Source: DASXMT01 sp963803065
GTDB taxonomy: Bacteria > Actinomycetota > Acidimicrobiia > Acidimicrobiales > RAAP-2
Length of the DNA stretch: 64,000 nt
Assembly: GCA_963803065.1 (NCBI GenBank)
Contig: CAWDKW010000015.1
Location: forward strand, 62,001-126,000
Direction: 5' to 3'
Shown: one piece after another, positions 31,677-40,303 of the stretch
Position numbering within the stretch: position 1 is the first letter of the stretch
How the letters are laid out: every line of letters starts with the position of its first letter
Notes under the pieces: generated by a model
The model's database searches: none
Told to the model about the DNA's origin: nothing
Seen by the model: the letters and a program-made list of their open reading frames with translations, nothing else
Position numbers and translations under genes: made by a program

Positions 31677-33746
31677 ATGCCAGTGACGCCTGTGACGACT
31701 GAGCGGAATCGACTGGCCCCCCTCGACGGCATTCGGGCATTCGCGGTCACCGCGGTGATCCTGTACCACGCCGAGCCGAGTTGGGCCATCGGAGGGTACT
31801 TCGGGGTCGACGTCTTCTTCGTCCTTTCGGGCTACCTCATCACCTCGCTCCTTCTCAGGGAGTGGCAGGGTTCCGGGGGCATCGCCCTCCGGGCATTCTG
31901 GGCACGCCGGGCCCGGCGGCTGCTCCCCGCGCTGTTCCTCATGCTCGGCGTGGTCGGCGTCGTCGCCGTCGTGCTGCCGCAAGTGCTCGGGTCACCAGGC
32001 CTCTTGGGTGACACGGTGGCCACTGTCGGCTACGTGGCGAACTGGCACCTGATCGCTGCCCATACGAACTACTTCGCCCTGGCGGCCAACCCGTCGCCGC
32101 TCCTGCCGACATGGTCGTTGGCCATCGAGGAGCAGTTCTACCTCGTCTGGCCGCTCGTCCTCCTGCTGCTCGTCGGCGGCTTTCGACGTCGACGCCGCGT
32201 CCATGCCAGCCAAGACCCCGGCGGGAGTCGGTTGCTCCTGGTCGCGGGAGTGGCCGCCACCGGCGCAGCTGCGTCGGCCCTCCTCATGGCCTTTTTGACC
32301 CCGATTGGTTCCGCTTCGGTGAACCGCACCTACTACGGGAGCGATACCCGAGCCCAGGGCCTGCTCATCGGAGCCGCCCTTGCCGCCGTCTGCCTGTGGT
32401 GGGGCCCCATCCGCACCGCGCTGGGCCGCCGACTGCTCTGGGTACTGGGCGTCGCCGGGGCTGTCGGCATCGCCGTCATGTGGCGCACCGTGGCGGAAAG
32501 CTCGGCCTTCACCTTCCACGGTGGGTTTGCCCTGCTGGCCGTCTGCACGGCGGCCGTGATCGCCTGCGTGACCCTTACGCCCGGCCATCCGCTGGCCCGG
32601 GGACTCTCGGTGCAGCCGCTGCCGTACATCGGGCGGATCTCCTATGGCATGTACCTGTGGTACTGGCCCGTTCTGTTGGTCATGACCTCCGATCGGACCC
32701 ACCTGCAAGGCCTGTCCCTCCTTGCCGCTCGCATGGTCGTCATCGTGGCCATCTCCGCCGCCTCGTTCTACCTCGTCGAGACCCCGGTGCGGCGAGGGGT
32801 GCTGGCCGGCTGGCGCTCCTGGGTCGCAGTCCCGGCGTCAGTGGCCACCATCGCCGCCCTCCCGTTGCTGATGCCGTCGCTCGATGCGCAGGTTCCGGCA
32901 GCCCAGGCCACCACGACCCGCGCCTACTCGGCGCTGGCACAGCTGCCCCCGGTTGTGGCGACCACCAATCCCGTGCGCATCCTGCTGGTCGGCGACTCGA
33001 TGATCGGCTCCCTCGGCGTCGGACTCTCCAGCCTGGCCTCCCATTACGGCGCCCAGGTGGTGAACCGGGGTTCGCCCGGGTGCTCTTTGGCCGAAGCAAC
33101 CCAGGTGCGCGTGTTGTGGTACACGGACCCGCCGGGCGTACCCTGCGAAGCGGACAACCCGCAACACGTGCTCACCACGTACCGGTCCCTCGTGCGCCAG
33201 TTCGATCCCGACGTGGTGGTCTATCTGGCCCGCAGCGACACCCTCGACACCGAGCGGGACGGGACCTGGCAGCACCTTGGCCAGCCCGCGTTCGACCGCT
33301 GGGCCGAGGCACGGTACGAGCAGGCCATCGCAACGCTCTCCTCGAACGGCGCTCACGTCGTCTTGTTGACCACGCCGTACTACCAAAGCGGGCAACAGGG
33401 CGACGGCCAGCCACTGCCCGAGAACGATCCGAGCAGGGTGACCATCGACAACCGCCTACTGGCTGCGGCGGCAGCACGAAATGCGTCGAAGGCGACCGTG
33501 GTCAACTTCGGAGCCATGCTGTCGCCCGCCGGCCGGTTCGTCACCCAGGTTGACGGGGTGCCCGTACGGTGCACAGACGGTATTCATGTCACCGTGCCCG
33601 GCGGGCAGTGGGTGGGGGAGCACCTGCTGCCCCGTCTCGTCTCGTTGGGACGGGCCCGGTCCACCTCCGCCGCCCAGGTCCACCGTGTCCCGTTGCCGCC
33701 CCAGTCCCCGCCCTCGTGGTACTCGAAGCTTCCCTGCGCCACCTGA
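31677..33746 (+). CDS. Membrane acyltransferase (acyltransferase 3/OafA) with SGNH domain
   Basis: An OafA/PatB-like O-acetyl or O-acyl transferase of 689 residues. The N-terminal half has about ten transmembrane helices and the family start RLAPLDGIRAFAVTAVILYH (His of the R/H motif). The C-terminal half, from about residue 430, is an extracytoplasmic SGNH hydrolase-like domain with LLVGDSMIGSLG (Ser of GDS) and DGIHVTVPG (Asp-xx-His). Such proteins acylate cell-surface sugars. Start ATG 31677 or GTG 31683; the GAGG before the latter is better spaced. The stop region is duplicated just downstream. Confidence 0.9.
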   Translation: MPVTPVTTERNRLAPLDGIRAFAVTAVILYHAEPSWAIGGYFGVDVFFVLSGYLITSLLLREWQGSGGIALRAFWARRARRLLPALFLMLGVVGVVAVVLPQVLGSPGLLGDTVATVGYVANWHLIAAHTNYFALAANPSPLLPTWSLAIEEQFYLVWPLVLLLLVGGFRRRRRVHASQDPGGSRLLLVAGVAATGAAASALLMAFLTPIGSASVNRTYYGSDTRAQGLLIGAALAAVCLWWGPIRTALGRRLLWVLGVAGAVGIAVMWRTVAESSAFTFHGGFALLAVCTAAVIACVTLTPGHPLARGLSVQPLPYIGRISYGMYLWYWPVLLVMTSDRTHLQGLSLLAARMVVIVAISAASFYLVETPVRRGVLAGWRSWVAVPASVATIAALPLLMPSLDAQVPAAQATTTRAYSALAQLPPVVATTNPVRILLVGDSMIGSLGVGLSSLASHYGAQVVNRGSPGCSLAEATQVRVLWYTDPPGVPCEADNPQHVLTTYRSLVRQFDPDVVVYLARSDTLDTERDGTWQHLGQPAFDRWAEARYEQAIATLSSNGAHVVLLTTPYYQSGQQGDGQPLPENDPSRVTIDNRLLAAAAARNASKATVVNFGAMLSPAGRFVTQVDGVPVRCTDGIHVTVPGGQWVGEHLLPRLVSLGRARSTSAAQVHRVPLPPQSPPSWYSKLPCAT

Positions 33747-33804
33747 GGCTCGATCGGCCGCCACCTGAGGCCTCGATCGGCCGTCCCCGAGCGCTCGATC
33801 GGCC
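33738..33804. repeat. Imperfect tandem repeat copying the acyltransferase stop region
   Basis: GCCACCTGAGG followed by CTCGATCGGCC is present two times, with a third decayed copy, and the first copy includes the stop of the acyltransferase gene. Period about 22-23 bp. Confidence 0.75.
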
Positions 33805-33818
33805 GCGAGCGGGACATG

Positions 33819-34337
33819 TCACCCCGCTTGCTCCCACACCGACATGCCTGCGGCCATGACGAACCCGTTGTACATCATCGGGACGATGAAGAAGATCCAG
33901 AGGAACTGGCCAGGCCGGACGATCACATCGTTCGCGTCGAACTGCATGTCGCCGTTGCCGGTGAGGCCGGAGTTGCCGCAGCATCCCAGCCAGCCGTCCA
34001 GACTCGAACCCATGTGAGCCAAGGCCTTCGCTCTGGTGAACGAGGATGGCAGCCTGTACAGGTAGGTCTGCACCGCGTCGTTGGCCACGTTGCCGTCGTA
34101 GTTCACGTTCCAGAACACGCGTTGGACCTCCCAGACCTTGCCGGGGTCTGGAGCGGCGCCCTTCGAGAGTTGTACGCCGCCGGAACCGTTCGTGATGGAG
34201 CTCTGGGTGGTAAAGGACCTGTCCGACCGATCGACTGTGGTGGCCGCGGCCAGAGTGGCTGGTGTGGCCACCGCAGCGGTGAGACCGAGGGCCCCGCCGC
34301 TGGCGGTTAGAAAGCGCCGCCGGGTCAGCGGGCGCAT
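33819..34337 (-). CDS. Tat-exported protein of unknown function
   Basis: A 172-residue protein whose N-terminus TRRRFLTASGGALGLTAAV is a twin-arginine signal ending near TLAAA. The mature part has conserved-looking segments (VWEVQRVFWNVNYDG, a GCCG cysteine pair, FDANDVIVRPGQFLWIFF), with no family I recognise. Export folded through Tat and a vicinal Cys pair could mean a bound cofactor or metal, but nothing visible proves it. Confidence 0.75.
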   Translation of the reverse strand: MRPLTRRRFLTASGGALGLTAAVATPATLAAATTVDRSDRSFTTQSSITNGSGGVQLSKGAAPDPGKVWEVQRVFWNVNYDGNVANDAVQTYLYRLPSSFTRAKALAHMGSSLDGWLGCCGNSGLTGNGDMQFDANDVIVRPGQFLWIFFIVPMMYNGFVMAAGMSVWEQAG

Positions 34338-34562
34338 GCCATCCCTCGGGCCGCCGACCGTGGCGCCTGTTCGTGGTGTTTCCTCATGGGTTCCCCTCTG
34401 TTCAGGGTCGAAGCCTATTTGTGTCCTCGACTCGATGTTGCGACCAGTCCAGGTTCGATGTGCGACCAGAAATTACCGGCTGGACACAGAGCGGAAACAA
34501 CGCAGGGATACAACTGGTGGCGAAGCAAACGAGCACCGCCGAAATATGAGAGGAGAGTGCAG

Positions 34563-34712
34563 ATGGACCTCAGCCTTCGTGGTGCCTTCGACAGCGATGG
34601 TGCCGCCCGGACGACCCGGGCGTTGATGTCCCAACTGGACAAGGTGCCGGCGTCGAGATTTGCGGCAGAGCCCACCCGACATCCAGACAACGGGGCGGCA
34701 CCACCCGGCTGA
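34563..34712 (+). CDS. Possible 49-residue small protein
   Basis: ATG 34563 follows a good GAGGAGAG Shine-Dalgarno by about seven bases. The product MDLSLRGAFDSDGAARTTR continues to 49 residues and is polar, with no motif. The gene lies alone between the divergent Tat gene and the Clp-N gene. The ribosome site is the main support. Confidence 0.4.
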   Translation: MDLSLRGAFDSDGAARTTRALMSQLDKVPASRFAAEPTRHPDNGAAPPG

Positions 34713-34866
34713 GCACGGCCGAGGGCGTCCGATCCGGAACGAACGGGTGCGGTCCCCGGTCTTCCCCCTCCCGGGGACCGTCCGTTCGTTCTTTTCGTCG
34801 TTGCCCTGGTCGTTGCCGGGCGAAACCGACCCGGCAACGGTCGGCCCAACGTGCGAGGCTGGAAGG

Positions 34867-35646
34867 GTGTTCGAGCGCTTCACTGACCGTGCCCGCCGGG
34901 TGCTGGTCCTGGCCCAAGATGAATCGCGCCAGCTCAATCACAGCTTCATCGGGACCGAGCACATCTTGCTCGGCCTGTTTGACGAGAACGATGGCATTGC
35001 CGCTCAGGCCCTCCGGCGGCTCGAGATCTCCGGTACGGCGGTACGGGCGAAGGTCAAGGAGACGATCGGAGCGTCGGGCGAGCAGTCGGGCATCGGACAG
35101 TCCGGGCCCCCACCCTTCACGCCTCGGGCCAAGAAGGTCCTCGAACTGGCGCTGCGGGAGGCGCTGCAGCTCGGGCACAGCTACATCGGAACCGAGCACC
35201 TTCTCCTCGGCGTGGTGCGGGAGGGCGAAGGTGTCGGCGCCCACGTGCTGGTGAGCTTGGGTGCGGACCTGTCCCGGGTGCGACAGCAGGTCATCCAGCT
35301 GCTTGTCGGGGAGCACGGAGACGTACCTCCGGCCGCCTCGGCGAGCACGCCGCCACCACGTATTGGCGGATTCCACCGCACGATCCTCGTCTCCTGTTCG
35401 TTCTGCGGGCTCCGACCCCCCGAGTCAGGCCGACTCATATCCGGAGACAACGCATTCATATGTGAACGCTGCATCCGACAGTGGTCCGATCGCCTCGGGG
35501 CGGACCCAGGGCCGGTCGGACCGGTTGTCTCCCGTGTCTACGTCGCGCCGTCCCCAGGGAACGCGCCAGACGACGCAGCTGATGACACGGATGAAGCGAT
35601 TGGTGACGCCGGGGAAGCGCCTGATGATGCGGACGGCGACGGATGA
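34867..35646 (+). CDS. Clp N-terminal repeat protein with ClpX-type zinc finger, no ATPase
   Basis: A 259-residue protein starting at GTG 34867. Two Clp-N repeats are clear: FERFTDRARRVLVLAQDES with IGTEHILLGL, and FTPRAKKVLELALREAL with IGTEHLLLGVV. They match the substrate/adaptor-binding N-domain of ClpC. After a linker comes a Cys4 zinc finger like that of ClpX (CSFCG and CERC, about residues 178-205). An acidic tail ends the protein. There is no AAA+ module. The combination suggests an adaptor or decoy for Clp chaperones. The stop region is followed by tandem repeats. Confidence 0.85.
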   Translation: MFERFTDRARRVLVLAQDESRQLNHSFIGTEHILLGLFDENDGIAAQALRRLEISGTAVRAKVKETIGASGEQSGIGQSGPPPFTPRAKKVLELALREALQLGHSYIGTEHLLLGVVREGEGVGAHVLVSLGADLSRVRQQVIQLLVGEHGDVPPAASASTPPPRIGGFHRTILVSCSFCGLRPPESGRLISGDNAFICERCIRQWSDRLGADPGPVGPVVSRVYVAPSPGNAPDDAADDTDEAIGDAGEAPDDADGDG

Positions 35647-35654
35647 TTCCGACA

Positions 35655-35735
35655 GACGCCTGATCCCGTAGACGGACGGCTCATCGCGTAGACGGACGCC
35701 TGAGCCCGTAGTCGGACGCCTGAGGCCCGCTCAGG
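35655..35735. repeat. Degenerate tandem repeats after the Clp-N gene
   Basis: Three to four copies of a unit resembling GACGCCTGATCCCGTA, spaced about 19-25 bp, follow the stop codon and contain further TGA and TAG triplets. Confidence 0.65.
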
Positions 35736-35928
35736 ACGTGTGGACAGCCCTCTGATCGACAGCTAACTTCCACGACTGGAGCGCTCCCTTCTCTGACCGG
35801 ATCGGGCGCCTGCCTCCGGGCAGTCACGCGACCACGCCGGCCTGCGGCCCGGAGCCCACACACAACCTCGCCGAAAGTGACGGTCCGAGGCAACGTGGTC
35901 GGCGTATGACAAACCACAAAGGAGCCCG

Positions 35929-36768
35929 ATGTCTGATCTGCCGCCGCCCCCAGGATCGCCGCCACCTCCGCCGGGATCCTTGCCCTCTCCGGACGACCCG
36001 GCCGCGGTCGACGCCGCCGCCGGTGTCTCCCATCGGGTCGTCGGCACGGTCATGCCCGTCCTGCAGGTTGACCTCAATCCGGGCCAGGGCCTCGTCTCAC
36101 CGGGTGGCGAGCTGTCGTGGATGACGTCGTCCATCCAATTGTCGACCTCGACGTCGGGCGCAGGATCGAAGGGTATGTTCGGCGCTCTCAAGCGGACCGT
36201 GGCGGGTGGCGGGCTGTTCCTCACCGAGTACCAAGCCGAGGGCGCCCCTGGCACGATCTCGTTCGCCGCGAAGCTGCCGGGGGAGATCCGTCCGGTGGCC
36301 ATCGCCCCAGACCGTGAGTACCTGGTGCACCGGCACGGCTTTCTAGCCGCAACCTCCGGGGTGAATGTGTCGATCGGGTTCCAGCAAAAGCTTGGTGCCG
36401 GGATCTTCGGTGGGAGCGGGTTCATCCTCCAGCGGGTCACTGGACAGGGCACCACCTGGATTGCGCTCTCCGGAGAGCTCGTCGAGTACCACTTGGCGCC
36501 CGGGGAGAACCTGCGGGTGATCCCCGGTCATGTGGGGCTCTTCGACGCCGGCATGAGCTTCGAGATCAAGATGGTCAAGGGTGTGAAGAACATGCTCTTC
36601 GGGGCCGACTCCCTGTTCCTGGCCTCGCTGACCGGACCGGGAATGGTCTGGCTCCAGACGATGCCGATCTCACAGCTCGCCCACGCCATCGCGCCCTACC
36701 TGCCTCAGACAGATAACTCGGAGGGTGGCACCGGCGGAGCGATCCTGGGCGGACTGCTCAAGAGCTGA
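35929..36768 (+). CDS. AIM24/TIGR00266 family protein
   Basis: A 279-residue protein of the AIM24 family (beta-sandwich, function unknown; the yeast member is mitochondrial). The N-terminal 35 residues are Pro-rich and the rest matches the family: LVSPGGELSWMTSSI, FLTEYQAEGAPGTISFAAKLPG, HRHGFLAA and ENLRVIPGHVGLFD. ATG 35929 has AAAGGAG five bases upstream. The gene stands alone. Confidence 0.85.
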   Translation: MSDLPPPPGSPPPPPGSLPSPDDPAAVDAAAGVSHRVVGTVMPVLQVDLNPGQGLVSPGGELSWMTSSIQLSTSTSGAGSKGMFGALKRTVAGGGLFLTEYQAEGAPGTISFAAKLPGEIRPVAIAPDREYLVHRHGFLAATSGVNVSIGFQQKLGAGIFGGSGFILQRVTGQGTTWIALSGELVEYHLAPGENLRVIPGHVGLFDAGMSFEIKMVKGVKNMLFGADSLFLASLTGPGMVWLQTMPISQLAHAIAPYLPQTDNSEGGTGGAILGGLLKS

Positions 36769-36818
36769 CGGGCAGCTGGTGCCTCCTCCGGAGCCGGTGG
36801 GTACAGTGCGCCGACAGC

Positions 36819-37337
36819 TCAGGATCCGGGCAGCAACACCTCAACGGCCATGCCCCGGCTGGCCAAGTCCATCATCTCGTTGTCCTCGGCATAGCGGATG
36901 CCTTGCACGTTGAACAGGCGAACGGACTCGGTGCGGGTCGGGAACGGGCCCCAGTGCCACGTGCCGCGGCCGAGCACCAGGGACTGGAGCGGCTCCATTG
37001 CGAATACCCTGATGAGATGGGCTTCCGCGTGGTTATCGAGCGCGAGGCCGGCTGGCGCCACGGCGATGACGCAGGGATGGTCGAGCGCCATGATGGCCTG
37101 GGTGTGGGTGGCGTGGCGGTACAGCATCTCGCACACCAGGCCACCCGAGATTGCGGGGACCTCGGATCGCGAGTGCCCGATGATATTGACGTGGGGGTCG
37201 GCCCACTCGTACTCGAGTCGGTGGGTCCCGTCACGGGGGTCGGTGTCGTCCACTGGCAGCCAACCGAAGGGCGCCCAGGACTCCTCCATCAGCGCTTCTG
37301 GGCTCACCCGGCGCAGCCTCCGTTCCGGTTCTCCCAC
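36819..37337 (-). CDS. Ureidoglycolate lyase-like protein (AllA family)
   Basis: Ureidoglycolate lyase splits ureidoglycolate into glyoxylate and urea in purine/allantoin breakdown. The 172-residue length fits. Matching segments are HVNIIGHSRSE, HTQAIMALDHPCVIAVAP, RVFAMEPLQSLVLGRGTWHWGPFP, the last being the family core. GTG start at 37337, divergent from the cupin gene. A 2-hydroxyacid dehydrogenase next door could reduce glyoxylate. No allantoinase or allantoicase lies in the window, so the exact substrate is open. Confidence 0.75.
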   Translation of the reverse strand: MGEPERRLRRVSPEALMEESWAPFGWLPVDDTDPRDGTHRLEYEWADPHVNIIGHSRSEVPAISGGLVCEMLYRHATHTQAIMALDHPCVIAVAPAGLALDNHAEAHLIRVFAMEPLQSLVLGRGTWHWGPFPTRTESVRLFNVQGIRYAEDNEMMDLASRGMAVEVLLPGS

Positions 37338-37426
37338 CGGACCTCCCTTCCCTCGTCCCTTGTCGATCTAATCTGACAGCGAACAGCCTACGGAATCGCA
37401 GGGTGGAGAGCAGAGGGGCACCGACC

Positions 37427-37810
37427 ATGGACGTGCGGAGCATCGAGGACGCAGCACCAATCGTTGAGCACAACGGCACGGTGCCGGTGTGGTGGATGGT
37501 GGCGTCCCGGGAGATGAAAGAGGCGACCGACGGCGGCTTTCTCGAGCTGGTCAACGAATTCGAGGTGCCGGGCGGTGGCGCCGTCGAGCCACACTCCCAC
37601 CCGACGCACGAGTTCTATTACGTCCTGAACGGGCGGGGGACCATGACCATTGAGGGCGAAGATCGTGAGATCGTCCAGGGTGATCTGGTCTACATCCCGC
37701 CCAATGCGGTCCATACCCTCCGGCCGGTGAGCGATCATGCCCCGATCCACTGCTTCTGCTTCGCCATCGGCGTCAAGGGCGCTGGGCCTGTCGACTACAC
37801 CAACCATTGA
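37427..37810 (+). CDS. Cupin domain protein
   Basis: A single-domain cupin of 127 residues. Metal-binding motif 1 is HSHPTHEFYYVLNGRG (two His, Glu) and motif 2 is GDLVYIPPNAVHTL (His). All ligands are kept. In this setting it could be a ureidoglycine aminohydrolase-like or other small-molecule cupin, but no specific signature is seen. It is followed after 1 bp by the dehydrogenase, so the two are co-transcribed. Confidence 0.82.
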   Translation: MDVRSIEDAAPIVEHNGTVPVWWMVASREMKEATDGGFLELVNEFEVPGGGAVEPHSHPTHEFYYVLNGRGTMTIEGEDREIVQGDLVYIPPNAVHTLRPVSDHAPIHCFCFAIGVKGAGPVDYTNH

Positions 37811-37811
37811 T

Positions 37812-38762
37812 GTGGCTCGGGTACTCGTCACCCGCCATCTTCCCGAGGGCGGGCTCGACCCTCTCGTCGACGCGGGCCATACCATCATTCAGCGAACCGA
37901 GGACCACCCGTATGAACCCGAAGAGCTGGTGGCACAGGCCACCGACGTCGACGGCATCCTCTGCCTTCTCACCGATCGCATCGACGAGGCCGTCCTTCGG
38001 GCGGGCGCAGCGGGACGCTTGCGGGTGGTCGGCAATGCAGCCGTCGGCTACGACAACGTAGACCTGGCCGTCGCCGGATCCGTAGGCATCGCCGTGTGCA
38101 ACACGCCAGGGGTGCTCGACAAGACCACCGCCGACTTGGCGTTCCTACTGATCCTGGCGGCGAGCAGGCTGGCCTCGGAGGCGGAACGCGATCTGAGGGC
38201 CGGTCATTGGAGTGGGTGGGGGTTCATGGACTACCTGGGCCGCGACATCCACGGAAGCGTGCTGGGACTGGTCGGGTATGGGAGGATCGCCCGCCAGGTG
38301 GCCAAACGTGCCCAGGGGTTCGACATGGCGGTCATCCATCACAGCCGGACCGAGTCCGGGTGTCCGGGCTACGTGTCCGAGTTGGACGAGCTCCTGGCCG
38401 CGGCCGATGTAGTGAGCCTGCACGTACCCCTCACCGAATCGACCCGCCACCTGATCGGTGCCCCGGAGCTGGCCCTCATGAAGCCCACAGCCGTGCTCGT
38501 CAACACGGCCAGAGGGCCCGTGATCGACGAGGAGGCGTTGGTGGATGCGCTCGAGTCCGCTTCCATATTCGCGGCCGGGCTCGACGTCTACGACGGCGAG
38601 CCGAAGGTCAACCCCCGCCTCCTTGCTGCGCCCAGAACCGTGCTCCTGCCCCACATCGGGAGCTCGACCACCGAGACCCGGACCAGCATGGCCCAGCTGG
38701 CCGCCCGGGGAATCTGTGACGTGTTGGCCGGGCGGACACCGCCCAACCTCGTCACTGGATGA
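37812..38762 (+). CDS. D-2-hydroxyacid dehydrogenase (glyoxylate/hydroxypyruvate reductase type)
   Basis: A 316-residue NAD(P)-dependent D-isomer 2-hydroxyacid dehydrogenase. The cofactor motif is LGLVGYGRIARQVAKRA. The catalytic Arg is in NTARGPVIDEEALVDAL, the Glu in YDGEP, and the His in LPHIGSST. The N-terminus VARVLVTRHLPEGGLDPL is like that of glyoxylate reductases. GTG 37812 starts one base after the cupin stop. Reduction of glyoxylate made by the divergent lyase is a reasonable role. Confidence 0.88.
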   Translation: MARVLVTRHLPEGGLDPLVDAGHTIIQRTEDHPYEPEELVAQATDVDGILCLLTDRIDEAVLRAGAAGRLRVVGNAAVGYDNVDLAVAGSVGIAVCNTPGVLDKTTADLAFLLILAASRLASEAERDLRAGHWSGWGFMDYLGRDIHGSVLGLVGYGRIARQVAKRAQGFDMAVIHHSRTESGCPGYVSELDELLAAADVVSLHVPLTESTRHLIGAPELALMKPTAVLVNTARGPVIDEEALVDALESASIFAAGLDVYDGEPKVNPRLLAAPRTVLLPHIGSSTTETRTSMAQLAARGICDVLAGRTPPNLVTG

Positions 38763-38794
38763 GCTGGGGGGCGGTCAGCCTTCGGGTGAGCCGG

Positions 38795-39424
38795 TCAGCC
38801 TTCGGTGATGGGCGACGTGTCGAGCTCGAGCAGCTCCACCGTTGTCCGTCCATCCCGCAGGGCCGCGAAGAGTCCGATCTCCTTGTCGGCTCGGGCCCGG
38901 CCGGCGGCCATGACCTGGTCAAGTTGGCCAGAGGGGATCACCACGACGCCGTCAGCGTCGGCCACGATCCAGTCACCGATGGCCACCGGGGCATCTCCAA
39001 CCTGTACGGGTGAGCCGTTGGTACCTGGGAGCTTCTTCGTCGCGCCCCGTAACGCCACCATGGTGGCGAAGACCGGGAACCCGTGGGCCTCGAGCGCCGA
39101 CCGGTCGCGGACGCCCCCGTCGATGACCAGCCCGACGATTCCCTGAGCCTCGGCTCCTGTGGTGAGGACCTCTCCCCAGTATCCTCGCTCGGGTACGTGG
39201 GCGGCGTCGACCACCAGCACGCTTCCCTTCGGAGCCCGGACGACCGCGGCGTGGATCGCCAGGTTGTCGGCCGGCGAGCAGAGCACCGGATAGGCCGGCG
39301 CGGCGATGGTCGCACCCGGCCAGACCGCCGCCACCCGCGGGTGCATCAGCAGGGCCCCCGACTCACCCAGCGTCGCTGCACCCAGCTCGAGGAGCGCTGA
39401 CGCCCTCGCCCGTTCATCACCCAT
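38795..39424 (-). CDS. RraA-like / 4-hydroxy-4-methyl-2-oxoglutarate aldolase family protein
   Basis: A 209-residue RraA-fold protein. The segment GYWGEVLTTGAEAQGIVGLVIDGGVRDR (seen in part), followed by FPVFA, is the family core, with the Arg-Asp pair of the aldolases. These enzymes cleave HMG or oxaloacetate-like acids, whereas RraA proper inhibits RNase E. In this catabolic context an aldolase or decarboxylase is more likely. ATG 39424. The stop region is partly duplicated (CCGAAGGCTGACCG twice). Confidence 0.82.
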   Translation of the reverse strand: MGDERARASALLELGAATLGESGALLMHPRVAAVWPGATIAAPAYPVLCSPADNLAIHAAVVRAPKGSVLVVDAAHVPERGYWGEVLTTGAEAQGIVGLVIDGGVRDRSALEAHGFPVFATMVALRGATKKLPGTNGSPVQVGDAPVAIGDWIVADADGVVVIPSGQLDQVMAAGRARADKEIGLFAALRDGRTTVELLELDTSPITEG

Positions 39425-39457
39425 GACGTCCTCTCCCTTGGTGTCCTTTGAGAGCCC

Positions 39458-40264
39458 CTACCAGAGCTCGTCGACGTAGGTATCGGTGCCGATGACGGTG
39501 GGAAGGAAGGGGGCGGCGAACGTGACCCGCCCGACACCGCCACGGTCGATCTCCTCGCCGTACAGACGGAACGCATCCCAGCACTGACTTGGCTCGGTGT
39601 TGAGGAAGCACAGCTGCAAGATGCGGTTCTCGTCACCGCCTGAGGTCCCGAGGGACATGGGCGACTCGCGGCGCTTCGACGACCGGAACTGCTCGTCGAG
39701 GGTCCAGGATGCGAGCGAGTCGGGTCCATCGTGGCCGAGCAACGTCGGAGCCGCGGACATCTCAAGCCAGTCCAGCAACTGCTCGGAGCTCACCCCGTCG
39801 GCCGGCTCGCTCACGACGACGCCCAAGCCGGGATAGTCATGGTCGAGGGCCAGCTCGATCGGCACGCCGTCGTCGTCCTTGTACGTGATGCCGACGAAGT
39901 CGTAGTTCGCGGTGTGGGCGTGGGTCCGCTCGTCGAAGCCCCTTCCGTTCTCGTAGAGCCAGAAGACGCTGGGACCGTCCCAGTCCTGCCCGGCATGCTC
40001 CAGCCCCTGGTGGCGCCAGTAGATGGAGAGGAAGGACCCGGCCTCGACCGGCTCGGCGAAGGGGCTCGTCTCCGGGAACCGGAGGTCCTTGAGGCGACGG
40101 GTGGCCACCCACCGACGACCGGCAAACAGCCCGGGAAAGATCAGGCATCCGGCATAGAAGTGGTCTCGCTCATACCAGCGGTTGTAGGCAACCTCGTGGC
40201 CACGATGCGGGTCCACCATGGTGAACAGCATGTTCCCGATCTTCACCGGATAGTCGTCCATCAT
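39458..40264 (-). CDS. Protein of unknown function in the catabolic group
   Basis: A 268-residue soluble protein without a firm family. The start KIGNMLFTMVDPHRGHEVAYNRWYERDHFYAG resembles EthD-like dimeric alpha/beta barrels (NRWYERDHF). The second half repeats a similar pattern around FLNTEPSQCWDAFRLYGEEI. It lies 33 bp before the RraA-like gene and 39 bp after the monooxygenase, so all three are probably co-transcribed. A role in the same degradation pathway is inferred from position. Confidence 0.7.
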   Translation of the reverse strand: MMDDYPVKIGNMLFTMVDPHRGHEVAYNRWYERDHFYAGCLIFPGLFAGRRWVATRRLKDLRFPETSPFAEPVEAGSFLSIYWRHQGLEHAGQDWDGPSVFWLYENGRGFDERTHAHTANYDFVGITYKDDDGVPIELALDHDYPGLGVVVSEPADGVSSEQLLDWLEMSAAPTLLGHDGPDSLASWTLDEQFRSSKRRESPMSLGTSGGDENRILQLCFLNTEPSQCWDAFRLYGEEIDRGGVGRVTFAAPFLPTVIGTDTYVDELW

Positions 40265-40303
40265 CCACCCATTCGTCGTCTTTCGCCCGGCTGTCCGGTT
40301 CGG

